The notes under the pieces are model-generated. The model had not been told where the DNA came from. It did no database searches and was given only the letters and a program-made list of their open reading frames with translations. Source: Tritrichomonas musculus (lineage: Eukaryota; Parabasalia; Tritrichomonadida; Tritrichomonadidae). Taken from it: DNA of 64,000 nt. The stretch lies in the NCBI GenBank assembly GCA_039105265.1, contig JAPFFF010000008.1, positions 558,001-622,000 on the forward strand, read 5' to 3'. Positions 26,181 through 36,900 of the stretch are shown piece after piece (positions within the stretch are counted from its first letter, which is position 1; each line of letters opens with the position of its first letter). The translations under genes and the position numbers were made by a program.

Positions 26181-27473
26181 TTATACGTATAATAATTTAT
26201 TGTAAGACATGAATTGCATTTCTATACAAAATGATTCATTTTTGGGAATAACAATAGGTATCTTGTTATGACGACCACTATAGAACTCGACCCAAAATTG
26301 TTGATCAGTAGAATTTAGTTTATAGTATTTTATTGGAGTAAAATATACTGAACTACTGCCAATATAGTTATGCGATGCCTGTTCAGCAATAGATGAATAG
26401 ACTTTGCATGAGTGCCTATCCCATACATTATTAAAATCTATCCTCCTAAGCCATTTGCTTTGAAATTGTTCGGGTTTATTTTGATATGGTTCGTTGCCTA
26501 TATTCATTACATCAGCAAAATCAAATCTTCTATAATTTTCATCTGTACTTTTTTCTATAAAGTTTATTTTGAAATCAACGTAATAAAGACTTGGATTAAT
26601 ATCATCCTCAATTTTAATGTATGGTGGTATTGGTTCAGGAGTTGGTGTTGGCGTTGGTTTATATTCAGGGTTTTCTATGTATGAATTAATTTGTTGATTT
26701 ATCGGTGAAAATATTGTCTCTATAAAAGAATTCTTATCATAATCATAATATCCATCCATCTGGATATCATTTAACTCTCTATTTAAATCACTCAGCCTAA
26801 ATAATGGTATTAAGTTATCGGCGTTCTGTTTATTGAAGTCTGCAATTTCTTTTAGGAAAGCATTCCATTCTTCTTTACTTTTAAAGAATAGATTATAAGA
26901 GTCTTTAATAAAAGAAATAGGTCCGGAAATTGGAACGCGATATTTATTTAAAATGCCTGTATAAAGTTTATACATGCTTGACAAAATATTATTTGTCAAT
27001 TTATATTTTTCCATAACTTTATTATTATACTCATCGAACTTAGGTTTAAGTGTAATAATGATATCTTCAAATAAATCTCGCAAATCTTTATCTGTTGCCA
27101 ACCAGGATATAATATGTGTTGATACCTCTCCTTTTTGTTTTTCATCAAGTAAATTATATATTTCATCATTGGTTTTATTTTCGTTTTCTTTTTTCGTTTT
27201 CAATTCATCAAAAGCACTTCGTAAATATTTTCTTACGCTTAAATCAAACTCAAGCTTACGTCTCCTTGCTATTGTATAAATATTTCTAACGCCTATAATT
27301 GACTCACCACGATTTGCTGTGCTCCATTCTGGTGGAAAATTAAACCAATAACGATGTGGTTTGTTTGGGTTTTCCTCACCATCTTCAAGAAAATATGCTG
27401 TTTCTATTGGTATTGGTACTTGCTCATCATTGATATTGGCTATGGTAGGGTGTAATGTTTTTATCCTTGACAT
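26181..27473 (-). CDS. Candidate minor capsid protein of element 3
   Basis: Protein of 430 aa, homologous to the 333-aa protein of elements 1 and 2. Shared blocks are PIETAYFLEDG, HRYWFNFPPEWSTANRGESIIGVR at the start, DIQMDGYYDYDKN in the middle and WDRHSCKVYSSIAEQASHNYIG with SFCIEMQF at the end. It is longer by about 100 residues, mostly through a helical insertion near 110-230 and a Thr-Pro repeat linker (PTPTPTPEP). The DIQMD site aligns with DIQTD of elements 1 and 2. It precedes the integrase by 33 bases on the minus strand, as in the other elements. Open throughout. Confidence 0.7.
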   Translation of the reverse strand: MSRIKTLHPTIANINDEQVPIPIETAYFLEDGEENPNKPHRYWFNFPPEWSTANRGESIIGVRNIYTIARRRKLEFDLSVRKYLRSAFDELKTKKENENKTNDEIYNLLDEKQKGEVSTHIISWLATDKDLRDLFEDIIITLKPKFDEYNNKVMEKYKLTNNILSSMYKLYTGILNKYRVPISGPISFIKDSYNLFFKSKEEWNAFLKEIADFNKQNADNLIPLFRLSDLNRELNDIQMDGYYDYDKNSFIETIFSPINQQINSYIENPEYKPTPTPTPEPIPPYIKIEDDINPSLYYVDFKINFIEKSTDENYRRFDFADVMNIGNEPYQNKPEQFQSKWLRRIDFNNVWDRHSCKVYSSIAEQASHNYIGSSSVYFTPIKYYKLNSTDQQFWVEFYSGRHNKIPIVIPKNESFCIEMQFMSYNKLLYV

Positions 27474-27591
27474 TTACTAGTTAATAAATTAATGTTTTGA
27501 AACGTAAAAACTTTGTTGGTAGTAGTAGGACCTTAGTCCCGGGCTCGAAGAGCCTTTGATGTTAATCATTCGGTGGTAGTAGTGGGTTATA
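27474..27591. other. Short unassigned stretch beside the Polinton remnant
   Basis: Contains GGTAGTAGT twice and a GC-richer patch (ACCTTAGTCCCGGGCTCG). I see no gene. It may be the upstream end of the element 3 remnant or part of a separate repeat joined to the inverted repeat that follows. Confidence 0.3.
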
Positions 27592-27907
27592 AGTAGTTAT
27601 CCATAGGATTTTCTTACAATGATGATTCTCTGGCATTTTGGGGCTGTTTGTTATATTGGGCTTCTGTGTGTGTAAATAGTGTAGTGTGTGCGTATTGGTG
27701 TTTTAAATCAATTGTTTATAGTATAGTGTATTCGGTGGGTTGTATGGACCTTGGTGTGTGTTAATATATATTTTTTATATAAATTTGTTGAAAATGAAAA
27801 CATCGCCAAAGTGATCTTATTTTTGTCGTTTTTAAGCCCCTTTGGTGCAAATGACCCCCAAAATGCCAGAGAATCATCATTGTAAGAAAATCCTATGGAT
27901 AACTACT
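27592..27907. repeat. 316-bp element with perfect 52-bp inverted ends
   Basis: Arm 27592-27643 (AGTAGTTATCCATAGG to TTTTGGGG) is the exact reverse complement of arm 27856-27907; the 212-base centre is unrelated and has a GT-rich half. Perfect pairing over 52 bases cannot be chance. It could be a small non-autonomous transposon, two terminal repeats of larger elements joined head to head, or the source of a hairpin RNA. I see no clear target-site duplication next to the arms and no coding capacity. Confidence 0.85.
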
Positions 27908-28724
27908 CTAGTGGTATACGTTCGGCTATGCATCATTTACTGTTTCAGAGACTTAACGACACATATTTTTTACATCTTTGACGATTTCATTCTTTTCACG
28001 GTCAATTTTTGGTATTACTTTTTCTCATAAAGTAACTCCTGCGGTGATTTGCATTAAAATACGCCTTTGTCAACAATATAACAAATATATTTCCTATATT
28101 CTTCCAATTAATTTGTACATTAATAATTTAATGAAAATCTTGGGAGAATTATGACATATATTTTAGAGTGATGCTAACATGATTAGTAATTATAATAAAT
28201 AAACGAGTATTATTACAAATCAAATGATAATAATGATAAAAAGTGTGATATTTATAATTTATAAATGAAGATTATGATAGAACGAATGATAATAATGATG
28301 GGTTGAGCGGGATTAATGGTGGATAGTTAGTATATATTAACAAATTAAATGTATAATCATTCATATTGGGATCTATTCTAACAATCTTTTCAATATTTTG
28401 AAAATATTTAAGAATTCACAATTTTTGGCATTTAATTAAAAAATGATTGTTATAATATGTAATATTAATGTAAATGACCTCCTTGATTGTAATAATTTGA
28501 TTACTTAAAACAAAAAACCTGTCGTTAGTTAGAAATTAAAAAATCATTTCTTTATATTTTTTCCATTGAAATAATTCAATGAGCATATTCAAAATCGAAA
28601 TATGATTATTTGTATGAAATAAGCATAAAATAAAAAAAGGATTTGTGTTATCATAATATCAGATAACACTACAATTTATTATATACTAATATATACTAAA
28701 TGAAATAGTGAAGGGAGAGAGAGG

Positions 28725-28756
<32 letters not shown>

Positions 28757-28766
28757 TAAATTTCTT
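27908..28766. other. AT-rich intergenic DNA
   Basis: No gene recognised. Long A/T-rich host DNA with an uninterrupted run of 29 A at 28725-28753. The short open frame over the inverted-repeat arm (27842-28030) has no protein-like features. Confidence 0.5.
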
Positions 28767-29131
28767 AATAAGATTTTCAGAAAGTAAATGAAAGAATAAA
28801 AATGAACAACTATAATAACCATTAAATTACTTTATATCGTTTATTGCTAGTTTATGTAACTAGATGAAGAGAAGATATAATATTTTGAAATAAGATTCTA
28901 TGAAAGCAAATGAAAGAATAAAAATGAACAACTACAATAACCATTAAATTACTTTATATCGTTTATTGCTAGTTTATGTAACTAGATGAAGAGAAGATAT
29001 AATACTTTGAAATAAGATTCTATGAAAGCAAATGAAAGAATAAAAATGAACAACTATAATAACCATTAAATTATTTTATATCGTTTATTGCTAGTTTATG
29101 TAACTAGATGAAGAGAAGATATAATATTTTC
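28767..29131. repeat. Tandem repeat, three copies of 122 bp
   Basis: The unit runs from AATAAGATT to ATAATATTTTGA and includes TTTATATCGTTTATTGCTAG and ATGAACAACTA. Matching positions (AAATGAAAGAATAAAA) fall at 28786, 28908 and 29030, giving a period of 122. The second and third copies differ by a few bases; the first has a more diverged start. The unit is AT-rich and non-coding. It lies in host DNA, just after a poly-A run. Confidence 0.93.
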
Positions 29132-30440
29132 ATCAAATTGTTCAATTTTCACCACATAAAGGAAAATATCAGGAACTCCAAAATAATAAATAATATACTA
29201 AACAATTATATCATATTATTAATATTAAAAATCTTTTCTATTGTAAAATAAATCGATAAAAGATAAAAGAGCCGTTTATAAAAATAAATATTTCAATGCA
29301 TTCAATATATAATTATTTTTATTCAAAATTATACTTTATTCACAAAATATAAAATATGAATTCTATGAAATATAACATTTATATCATATAAAATAAACAC
29401 TAAATATATGTTTAATAATATTATATAAGCAGAATAAAGTTTATATATCCGTATAGTGCATGAATATATTAAAATAAATAAATATGAAATATAATAATAA
29501 TTAATTCAATAATTTTTCTATTGCCATTCAATATTTTATTATCAATTTTAATTATTTGGTTTTTTTTCTGAGAAAATAATATCTCACATTTAATATAGAA
29601 TTATCTCATAAAAAACATTATTAAATTAAAAATGGTGATGACTAATTTGTTAATTAACGTTAAATAATTTCAAATAAGTAATTTTCTTTTATTTTTAGAA
29701 AATCAATCAATATTTGAAGTATCAATATTATCGCGAAAATGACACGCAAATATTAATATACAAGCTACATTAAATGATAATTTGCCTTTTTCACAATATT
29801 AGATCAAATATATGAAATATATAGGATAATTTGCATTTCTCAATTTTATACCATTTTTTATTTCATATGGACTTATACATTTTATATTATAATTTTTATA
29901 AAAACATTTTAATTCTATTTATGATTTATTTAAGTTTTTTTTTCCTCCAAATTTGTCACTTTTTGTGCAAAAAGCACTTTTTGGGAAACTTTTTCAGTAT
30001 TTGTCACTTTTTGGGCACTTTTTGTGCAAAAAAACTAGTACCTTTTTTTTTTTTTTTTTGTTCTTTGAATCTTTAACTTTTTATATGTGTCAACAGAAAT
30101 CTAACTTTTTGAGAACACTCCGCTGCTTTAAACAGTATAACAAATTAAGATAACCAGATTAGGATTCAATTTTTTTCAAAAAAATAATTTATTTTTATCT
30201 TAAATTCCTCTCGAAAAATATGTCTTTTTTATATTATATTTATCACTAATACTATCATTTAAAAATTATATTTTGAAAGAAAAATGATCTGTCGAGTGGA
30301 TAGAAGTTTCCATACTTTTCTCTTTAACCCCCCTATTTATCATTCTACAGATTCTAGTCTTTAAATTTCAAATAAATTCATGCTATCACGATTGCATGAT
30401 TTTATGAATTCACTTCATGTAAATGAAAACTTGAAGATTT
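29132..30440. other. AT-rich intergenic DNA with local CACTTTTTG repeats
   Basis: Mostly featureless A/T-rich sequence. At 29952-30035 the motif TTTGTCACTTTTTG recurs, together with GCACTTTTTG and GTGCAAAAA in both directions, forming a small patch of direct and near-inverted repeats followed by a T run. No gene, tRNA or rRNA is recognised. Confidence 0.45.
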
Positions 30441-30488
30441 TTCTTTTTTAAAGATCTTTTTTCAAGTTGGGTCAATTTCTCTTCTAAA

Positions 30489-30979
30489 TGTCAAGTTATT
30501 TGCAAGGTATGTTACAATACTACGTATTTTGATGATTGTTTCCAATGTGCTGATGGATATTACATCAGTTATTATTTTTGAATTTAATGATCAAACATAT
30601 GCTTGCTCAGCATGTCCATCAAAATGTTAAGTAAAGATGCAGATGAATGTAAATTGTGTTTCCCTGAATAAATTCAAAATAAACAAGGGCATTGCACAAA
30701 ATGGGCCAATCAATGCAAAGGTTGGAAATGAACAATATTCTAATACATAGAAATGTGCTGATGGTTATCATGAAACGTAATGAGATGCAAATCTATGATC
30801 AATCTTTCAATCATGCATTGTTATCTGTGAGACTTGCGATGAAATTTTGGGAAAAATTTCCATCTTTTCCATGCAACAAATGTGTTACAAAGCCAACTAA
30901 TTGTCTTTCATGCCAGGAAAGTTTTGAATCTGGAGACAATTATATAATTATAAATAGGATTTGTTTCAGAAACAAGTGA
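30489..30979 (+). pseudogene. Decayed cysteine-rich (furin-like repeat) host gene
   Basis: Several short frames, broken by stops and frame changes, show the CxxC spacing of trichomonad cysteine-rich surface proteins. They read CQVICKVCYN with CFQCADGYY near 30489, YACSACPSKC near 30599, ECKLCFPE near 30651, KCADGYH near 30750, and CNKCVTKPTNCLSCQESF near 30879. The last stretch is open to a stop at 30979. In-frame stops occur after ISYYF, after SKC and after FPE, and the frame shifts between blocks. Intact relatives have many such repeats, usually with a signal peptide and a membrane segment, neither of which is visible here. It lies upstream of the minus-strand ankyrin gene's 3' end. Confidence 0.6.
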
Positions 30980-31149
30980 ATCTGAATGACATAAATGACA
31001 GGCCTTAAATGTTCTGAAAATTACTATGTTCATTTCTTATCCAGTTACATTAATTGAAATGACAAATTAAATGGATGAAATCTTCAATAAATGAAATATC
31101 TCAATGTTTTTCCATATGAAAAAGAGTGTTTTTTGTTCTTAAAGAATCT

Positions 31150-31184
<35 letters not shown>

Positions 31185-31497
31185 ATTATAGAAAGAATGT
31201 TTGATATCAAATCAGTTATCTTAAATAAATAAATGTTTGAATCTTTTATATGCTTTAAGTTTTTATTCCAAACATTGACCTAATATTCACTGAATCAGCG
31301 TTATTTTAAAATAATGAAAATAAATCCGTTGCGTTGAAAGTAAACATAACGAAAGTCAATCTTTTCCAACGATCACAATAAATATCAAATATGAATTATT
31401 ATAAAAAAGAATCTAGCAAGCATGTTTCTTGATGCACAATGAATGCTTGTATATTAAATGTAAAATAGCAAAAAAATCTGTCTTTGGTTCTTGAAAT
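30980..31497. other. AT-rich intergenic DNA with poly-A run
   Basis: No gene recognised between the decayed cysteine-rich gene and the 3' end of the minus-strand ankyrin gene. It holds a run of 28 A at 31154-31181 and an A/T-rich remainder. Confidence 0.5.
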
Positions 31498-33738
31498 TTA
31501 AAAGCAAATTTTATTTTTGTATAATTGGACCAGTTCATTATTTTGGCTATTATAGATCCAATTTTTAAAACAATTTAAATCTGCTTCTAAAGGGAAAATG
31601 ACGTCATTAACTTTTTGAAATACCTTCAGAAGTGCCTTATCGAATTTCAAACCCATCAAATTATCAACGATATTTCCGCGAAAGTTTTTAACTCTCATTA
31701 CATTAGCTGCTGTTGAATAATTCAATACGAAAATGACCACATCTTGACTAATGCTCAATGTAAAAGTTCTGAGCAATTGTTCAATTGCTGAGTTGCCTGT
31801 AATCGAATAGGAAGAGAAGATAGAGAAATCAAAAGCAATAGATTTGTCAAATTTACATCCTCTTTCTTCTAGGAACAAATAAGTAGCCAAAAAGTCATCA
31901 GATTTCATTTTTTCAAAATTCAAATAACAGTTAGAAATATCATAACCATATTTTTCAAACAATTTTACTAAATTAAGCGAAATTGAAGCAGCTAACGAAA
32001 AGCACAATTTAAGTTTAAAACAAGCATTTTCTCTCATATCTAAATGTTGACTTTGAAATATTTTTTCCAACATTGAAAAACAACTATTTTTAGTTTTTTG
32101 TGTTCCATCAGAATATTCAGAAATGCATCTTTCTATGCATTCATAGACATTGCTAATTTGAGGATTGTAACTCATTAAGAAATTAAACAAATCAAGTTTT
32201 TTACTCTCAATTGATGAATAGACACAATTGAATTTTGAAATGATTTCAGAATTAAGAATAATTCCTTTTGAAATGAATGTTTTTATACGTTTTAAATTGC
32301 CATTTTTTACAGTGTCAACAATTTTCGGAATATCATATTTCCCTGTTTTGTTAAAATCAAGACCTTTTGTAATAAGAAAGTCCATGAAAGGCGACCAATC
32401 ATGAGTGAAATTGAAATGCATATTAATGTGTTCAAAGCCGCAATCTTTAGTTAACAAAAACGAGACTATTTCTTGATTTTCAAGTAAAAATGCTTGCTGC
32501 ATGAATTTGTCACCATATGTTTTTATGCCCGAATTAAAAATGGAATTAATTTCTTTAAGAAAAGGAATTGAGCATTTTGCATCCAAAACTTTAATCAAAT
32601 CGATGTCATTTAAATTAAAAGCTTCCATAACCAAACTTGCAATTTGTTCATCATCATAACCTTCCAAAGCACCATTATCAATCAAACAGTTAATAATGTC
32701 GATATGTTTGTTGAGAATTGCTGCTTGAATTGCATTCAATTTATTTGTGTTTTCAAATTGAACATCGATATCTTCCTGCCTCAATAAATACTGAACGATA
32801 TCCAAATGACCACATTCAGCAGCACTAATCAAAGGAACATATCTAGTCTTTATTAAATTCAAAGCTGCTTGTCCTTCTTCAATCAATATTTTAGCACAAT
32901 TTAAAAAGCCAGATTGGCAAGCAATTGCAAGTGGCGTCATTTTTCGAACATCATAAACATTCACATTATTATTTTTAACAACATCAAAAGAAAGCAAATA
33001 TCTCACAATTTCATCATTGCCTCCTTCACAGGCAAAATGGAGACAAGTCGCATTGTAAAAGTGCCTATTCGTAAATAACAAATTGAGTTGCTTTTTGGCC
33101 GACCTTTCATCTAAGGTCAAAATAACTTTTTCAATGATAAATTTGACAATATTAAGATTGCCATATAAACAAGCAACATAAAACGTTTGTGTTAGTTGAT
33201 TTATATTGGTCAAACTAACCGCTCCTTTTGCCCACAAATATTTGATTACATCTAAATTGCCTGAAATCGATGCATAGCAGCTTGGCGTGAAAGAATATAA
33301 ATCAACTAGTTTAAGATCATATTTGGCTCGATCAAGTTCTCGTATAATATTCAAGTTTCCTCCAAAACATGCAAAATGTATTGGCGATCGACGAAATTTA
33401 TCCAGATTTTTCATTGAAGATGACTCACATCCATCTGGTAAAAGCATTGAAAGAGCAGAAAAGCATTTTTCTGAGCCAAAAAATGCGCAAACTGAAGCAT
33501 AAGATGGATTTGATGATAAAATTTCTGGAAGTTTGTAATTGGTTAATGTAAATTCTTTATTTGGATCGGAATCATCTGATATAAGCTGGGAAATAATTTC
33601 AATAAAATGTTCATTATCGTCATCTATAATTGCATCTAATATTTTTTGATTAATTAGGTTTTGATTTTCTTCTTTTGGGTTAAAATCTTGTTCTGTTAGT
33701 TTTCTATTTGTTTGAAAATAAATATATGGATAAAACAT
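31498..33738 (-). CDS. Ankyrin-repeat protein
   Basis: Host protein of 746 aa from the first ATG (MFYPYIYFQTNRK). Residues about 95-400 hold a row of ankyrin repeats, with the usual TPLHxAxxxGxxxIVxxLL pattern visible as SPIHFACFGGNLNIIREL, CLHFACEGGNDEIVRYLL, TPLAIACQSGFLNCAKILI, VPLISAAECGHLDIVQYLL and NAIQAAILNKHIDIINCLI. The C-terminal half is helical and repeat-like but degenerate (for example NGNLKRIKTFISKG). Ankyrin proteins are among the largest families in trichomonads and act as protein-binding scaffolds; no catalytic domain is present. The N-terminal BTB-like part of its neighbour is absent. It is transcribed away from the 1691-aa gene across a 164-base gap. Confidence 0.82.
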   Translation of the reverse strand: MFYPYIYFQTNRKLTEQDFNPKEENQNLINQKILDAIIDDDNEHFIEIISQLISDDSDPNKEFTLTNYKLPEILSSNPSYASVCAFFGSEKCFSALSMLLPDGCESSSMKNLDKFRRSPIHFACFGGNLNIIRELDRAKYDLKLVDLYSFTPSCYASISGNLDVIKYLWAKGAVSLTNINQLTQTFYVACLYGNLNIVKFIIEKVILTLDERSAKKQLNLLFTNRHFYNATCLHFACEGGNDEIVRYLLSFDVVKNNNVNVYDVRKMTPLAIACQSGFLNCAKILIEEGQAALNLIKTRYVPLISAAECGHLDIVQYLLRQEDIDVQFENTNKLNAIQAAILNKHIDIINCLIDNGALEGYDDEQIASLVMEAFNLNDIDLIKVLDAKCSIPFLKEINSIFNSGIKTYGDKFMQQAFLLENQEIVSFLLTKDCGFEHINMHFNFTHDWSPFMDFLITKGLDFNKTGKYDIPKIVDTVKNGNLKRIKTFISKGIILNSEIISKFNCVYSSIESKKLDLFNFLMSYNPQISNVYECIERCISEYSDGTQKTKNSCFSMLEKIFQSQHLDMRENACFKLKLCFSLAASISLNLVKLFEKYGYDISNCYLNFEKMKSDDFLATYLFLEERGCKFDKSIAFDFSIFSSYSITGNSAIEQLLRTFTLSISQDVVIFVLNYSTAANVMRVKNFRGNIVDNLMGLKFDKALLKVFQKVNDVIFPLEADLNCFKNWIYNSQNNELVQLYKNKICF

Positions 33739-33902
33739 AAAAAGAAAATGAAAATTTTGTAAGGACAAATATCTTTTCAAAATTTAGGAAGTTTATTTAG
33801 AAAAAAATTTGAATATTAAACTTTTGTCTAAAAATTTTTATAGAACTTTTTGAATAAAATTCAAAAAGGAAGTTTGAAAGGGAGAAAATTTTCAAAATAT
33901 TT
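33739..33902. promoter_or_regulatory. Divergent intergenic region between the two ankyrin genes
   Basis: A 164-base AT-rich gap separates the start codons of the two host ankyrin genes, so it should hold both promoters. Trichomonad genes usually use a short initiator (consensus TCA followed by a pyrimidine and T or A) within about 20 bases of the ATG; TTTTCAAAATATTT before the plus-strand ATG is only a partial match. No other site is recognised. Confidence 0.4.
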
Positions 33903-36900
33903 ATGGCTTTCTTTGGCAATAGGCAAAAGAAAAACGAGATCTGCTTTATCAGAAGCCCTGATAAAAGTGTTAAGAGTTTCCGTTATTTTGAAAATGCAAG
34001 AGTTTTACGTGTAGTTGAGAAATTCAATTCTCAGTCACTTTCTTTATTTGACGAAGCATCCAGCAAATATATTTTTAATATTTTTGAGCATATACCACGA
34101 CTTTTTACCATTACAACAAACAGCGAGTCATGCCAATTTAATATCGAAATTTTAACAAATGCTAGCTCGGTCATCTCCAAGCAATTACGAGACAATCCCG
34201 ACAATCTCAGTTTTCACATTGATATCAAAGACGAAGAGAAAGTTCTCAAAAAGATCGAATCATTATTTTTAGGGAAAACGGTTATTTTTGATGAAGACGA
34301 ACTTCCAATCTCGCACAAAATCACTAAAGCGTTAAATCTTGTTAACTGTCCTAATTTCATGAAACCAGAAAGTTTAAAACAACCTTATGAATCGATGCCA
34401 TACATTGATTCAAAAAATAACCGTTTATCAGTTGAAATTGACACAGAAAATTTCAATGAATTTATCAAAAGTCCATCGTTACAGACATTCGTTATCAAGA
34501 CCAAAAAGCGAAGTTACAATTGTAACAAATTTGGAATTTATTCGTCTATCGTCATACGTCAAACATTTGAGAGAGATCCGACAACGGTTATTTTTGAATA
34601 TGATTTTGACGATGAATTCAATGAATTTCAATTGATTTGTGATCTATTCAATTTTGAGTCAATTAAAATGACAAAAAATAACATGGAAACATTGAAGTTT
34701 TTGGCCGACGATCTCAAAATCATTGAAATCGCTGATGTTCTCAATAAATATATCGGTTTCTCAGAAAAAGTTTCGAGGACGATAGATGATAAGCAAAAAA
34801 TGATAAATAAAATTGACGATATATTTGACCTTTTGTATAATATTGATGAAAAAACGGTTGGAACGGTTGCAAGAGCCATTGTTGATTCTGAGTGGTCAAA
34901 AACTATTGAAAAAGTTCAAGAATTGGCGGCATTCATTCTTCAGGTCATCAAATCAGGCTTCCTCTTGCATAATTCAATCTTAGACTTGCTGATTCACTTG
35001 AATGGAGAAAGTAGTAATACTAATAAATTGGAGATTTTGTTGCCTTTTGTTTCTCAGCAATTGATTCTCTCATCTTTCAAAGTATCATCCGGAGTTCCAC
35101 AACTTTTTGAGAGGAATGAATTTGATATTGATGAAGATAAAAGGATGACGAATTATGCCTTTATTTACAAACTGATCAAGAATGGCTTCATTCAAAAAGA
35201 TGAGATAATTTCCATCTTTAAAAATAATCGTGATTATAATGAGTTCAACAATCCAATGACTGTTTGGTTTTTGCCTGAAATATATCAGATTTACCCTGAC
35301 ATACTAGAGAAAATAAGGACATATGATCCTACTAAAGATGATGAATATGGTGATGATGATTTCAATACAAGTGGCTTAATGCAAGTTACTGAGAAGCAAT
35401 TTTTTGACTTTCAAACGATTCGCTCATTTTTCTTGAGTTACTTGCCAGATAAAATTGAGCAATATGAGCAACTGAGAGACTTAGATGGTCCTTCTGATAA
35501 GCTCACTAAAGCTTTGAGAATTGATGATGTTGACACTTTTCAAGCGATGATTTCAAATATTGAATTTGACATAACAAAAAGTTATGTTCCATTCAATTTA
35601 TTTGAAAGTTTGCTTTCAAATGGAACAATAAATTACATAAATTATGCTGCTGCTTATGGATCACTTAAATGTTTTAAATATTTGTTGTTGAATCATTTGA
35701 CTATTAACAAGTTTACTTTTGAATACGCTGTTTATGGAGGCAATGTTGAAATCATTAAAATTATAGAACAACACCAAAAATTTCTTGATGAAGATATTGA
35801 AAGAAAGTTTACCAAACCTAAAAAGAAAAGATTTGGAAATCCTAGATTATTTAGAAACAGATATGCAGATACTGGGAATAAAATTACTAGATCATTAGGT
35901 TCAACTTTATATTACAAATCAAATCCATTTCATCAAGAGAGAATCGATTTGCTGAATGATGAAATTATTCCTTCAATTATTTTGCATAAAAATGATCTAT
36001 TTGATTGGATTTTCGAGCATAAATTAGAAGTTTACAATAAGAAGAAGAATTCTTTGTATCCATTGTTGTTTTGTTCTGTTGAAAATGGAAATTCTCATTC
36101 TTTTATTGAAGTTATTGAAAATGGTTGCGAATTAAAAAATTATCAAATTCAAGATTTAATTCGATCTGCTTCAAAACATGGTTTTTATCATATTGTTCAA
36201 TTATTGTTTGATTTCATTCCGGATCAATTTAGAGTTGATGATTATCCTGTCGAATCTTCTGTTAATTTTGGAAATCTTTCGATTTTCAAATTATTTGTTA
36301 AATGCATGAATCAAGGAAACTTTTTAAATTTACTTACAACTGCTATTGATAGAGATTACATTAATATTATTCATTATTACTTTGAAACACTTGCTGGAAA
36401 TGAATTTCTTATTACAAAAGAGAGCATCTATGCGCCAATTAAAGAAGCTGTATGTAAAAAGAACAACGACATTTTCAATTATTTGATTGAAAATATTGAA
36501 CAAAAATATCCAGAAATTTTAGTGAACTTCACTTTTTATGATCAATTGGTGATTGAAGCTTGTAAGCATAAAAATATTGAAGCTAGTAAAAAATTAACAG
36601 ACTTGATTTTGAGAGATAATTCACAAAAAGATTTCACTAATCTTTTCGTTTTTGCAGCTGATTCTGATTGTATTGATTTATGTAAATATTTCATTGATAA
36701 AAAAGCATCAATTAATTATAAAAAGATTTCTGCTAGTGTGTCTGAACTTAGCTCAATTAATGAAGAACTCTTTTTATTAATTGAAAGTGACAGTCATGAT
36801 GCTAAAGAAAGAATCTTTGATTGCATTGAAGAAGCAATTTCAAAGAAGAATCAAAATCTTGTTGAATATTTACTTAAGAATGATGCACCTTGTGTAAATG

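Larger units (their letters stand above)
25221..27480 (-). mobile_element. Remnant of an older, different Polinton (element 3)
   Basis: Two adjacent minus-strand genes, integrase and the candidate minor capsid protein, in the same order and spacing style as in elements 1 and 2 but clearly diverged (integrase about two-thirds identical by eye). Element 1 has inserted into the integrase gene. No protease gene follows on the far side, where elements 1 and 2 have one, so only a fragment of the element is visible; the rest may lie to the left of element 1, outside the window. The edge near 27480 is where coding ends; no terminal repeat is recognised there. Confidence 0.82.

Noticed and set aside
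27541-27600. tRNA-like GGGCTCGAAGAGCC stretch
   Set aside because: Superficial T-loop similarity only; no acceptor, D or anticodon stem can be formed around it.
28725-28753. Poly-A run as the tail of a LINE or SINE
   Set aside because: No reverse transcriptase, no SINE body and no target duplication were seen; long A runs are common in this AT-rich DNA.
30692-30979. 95-aa open frame as an intact gene
   Set aside because: Only its last ~40 residues have the cysteine pattern, and related blocks upstream are in other frames, so it is a relic.
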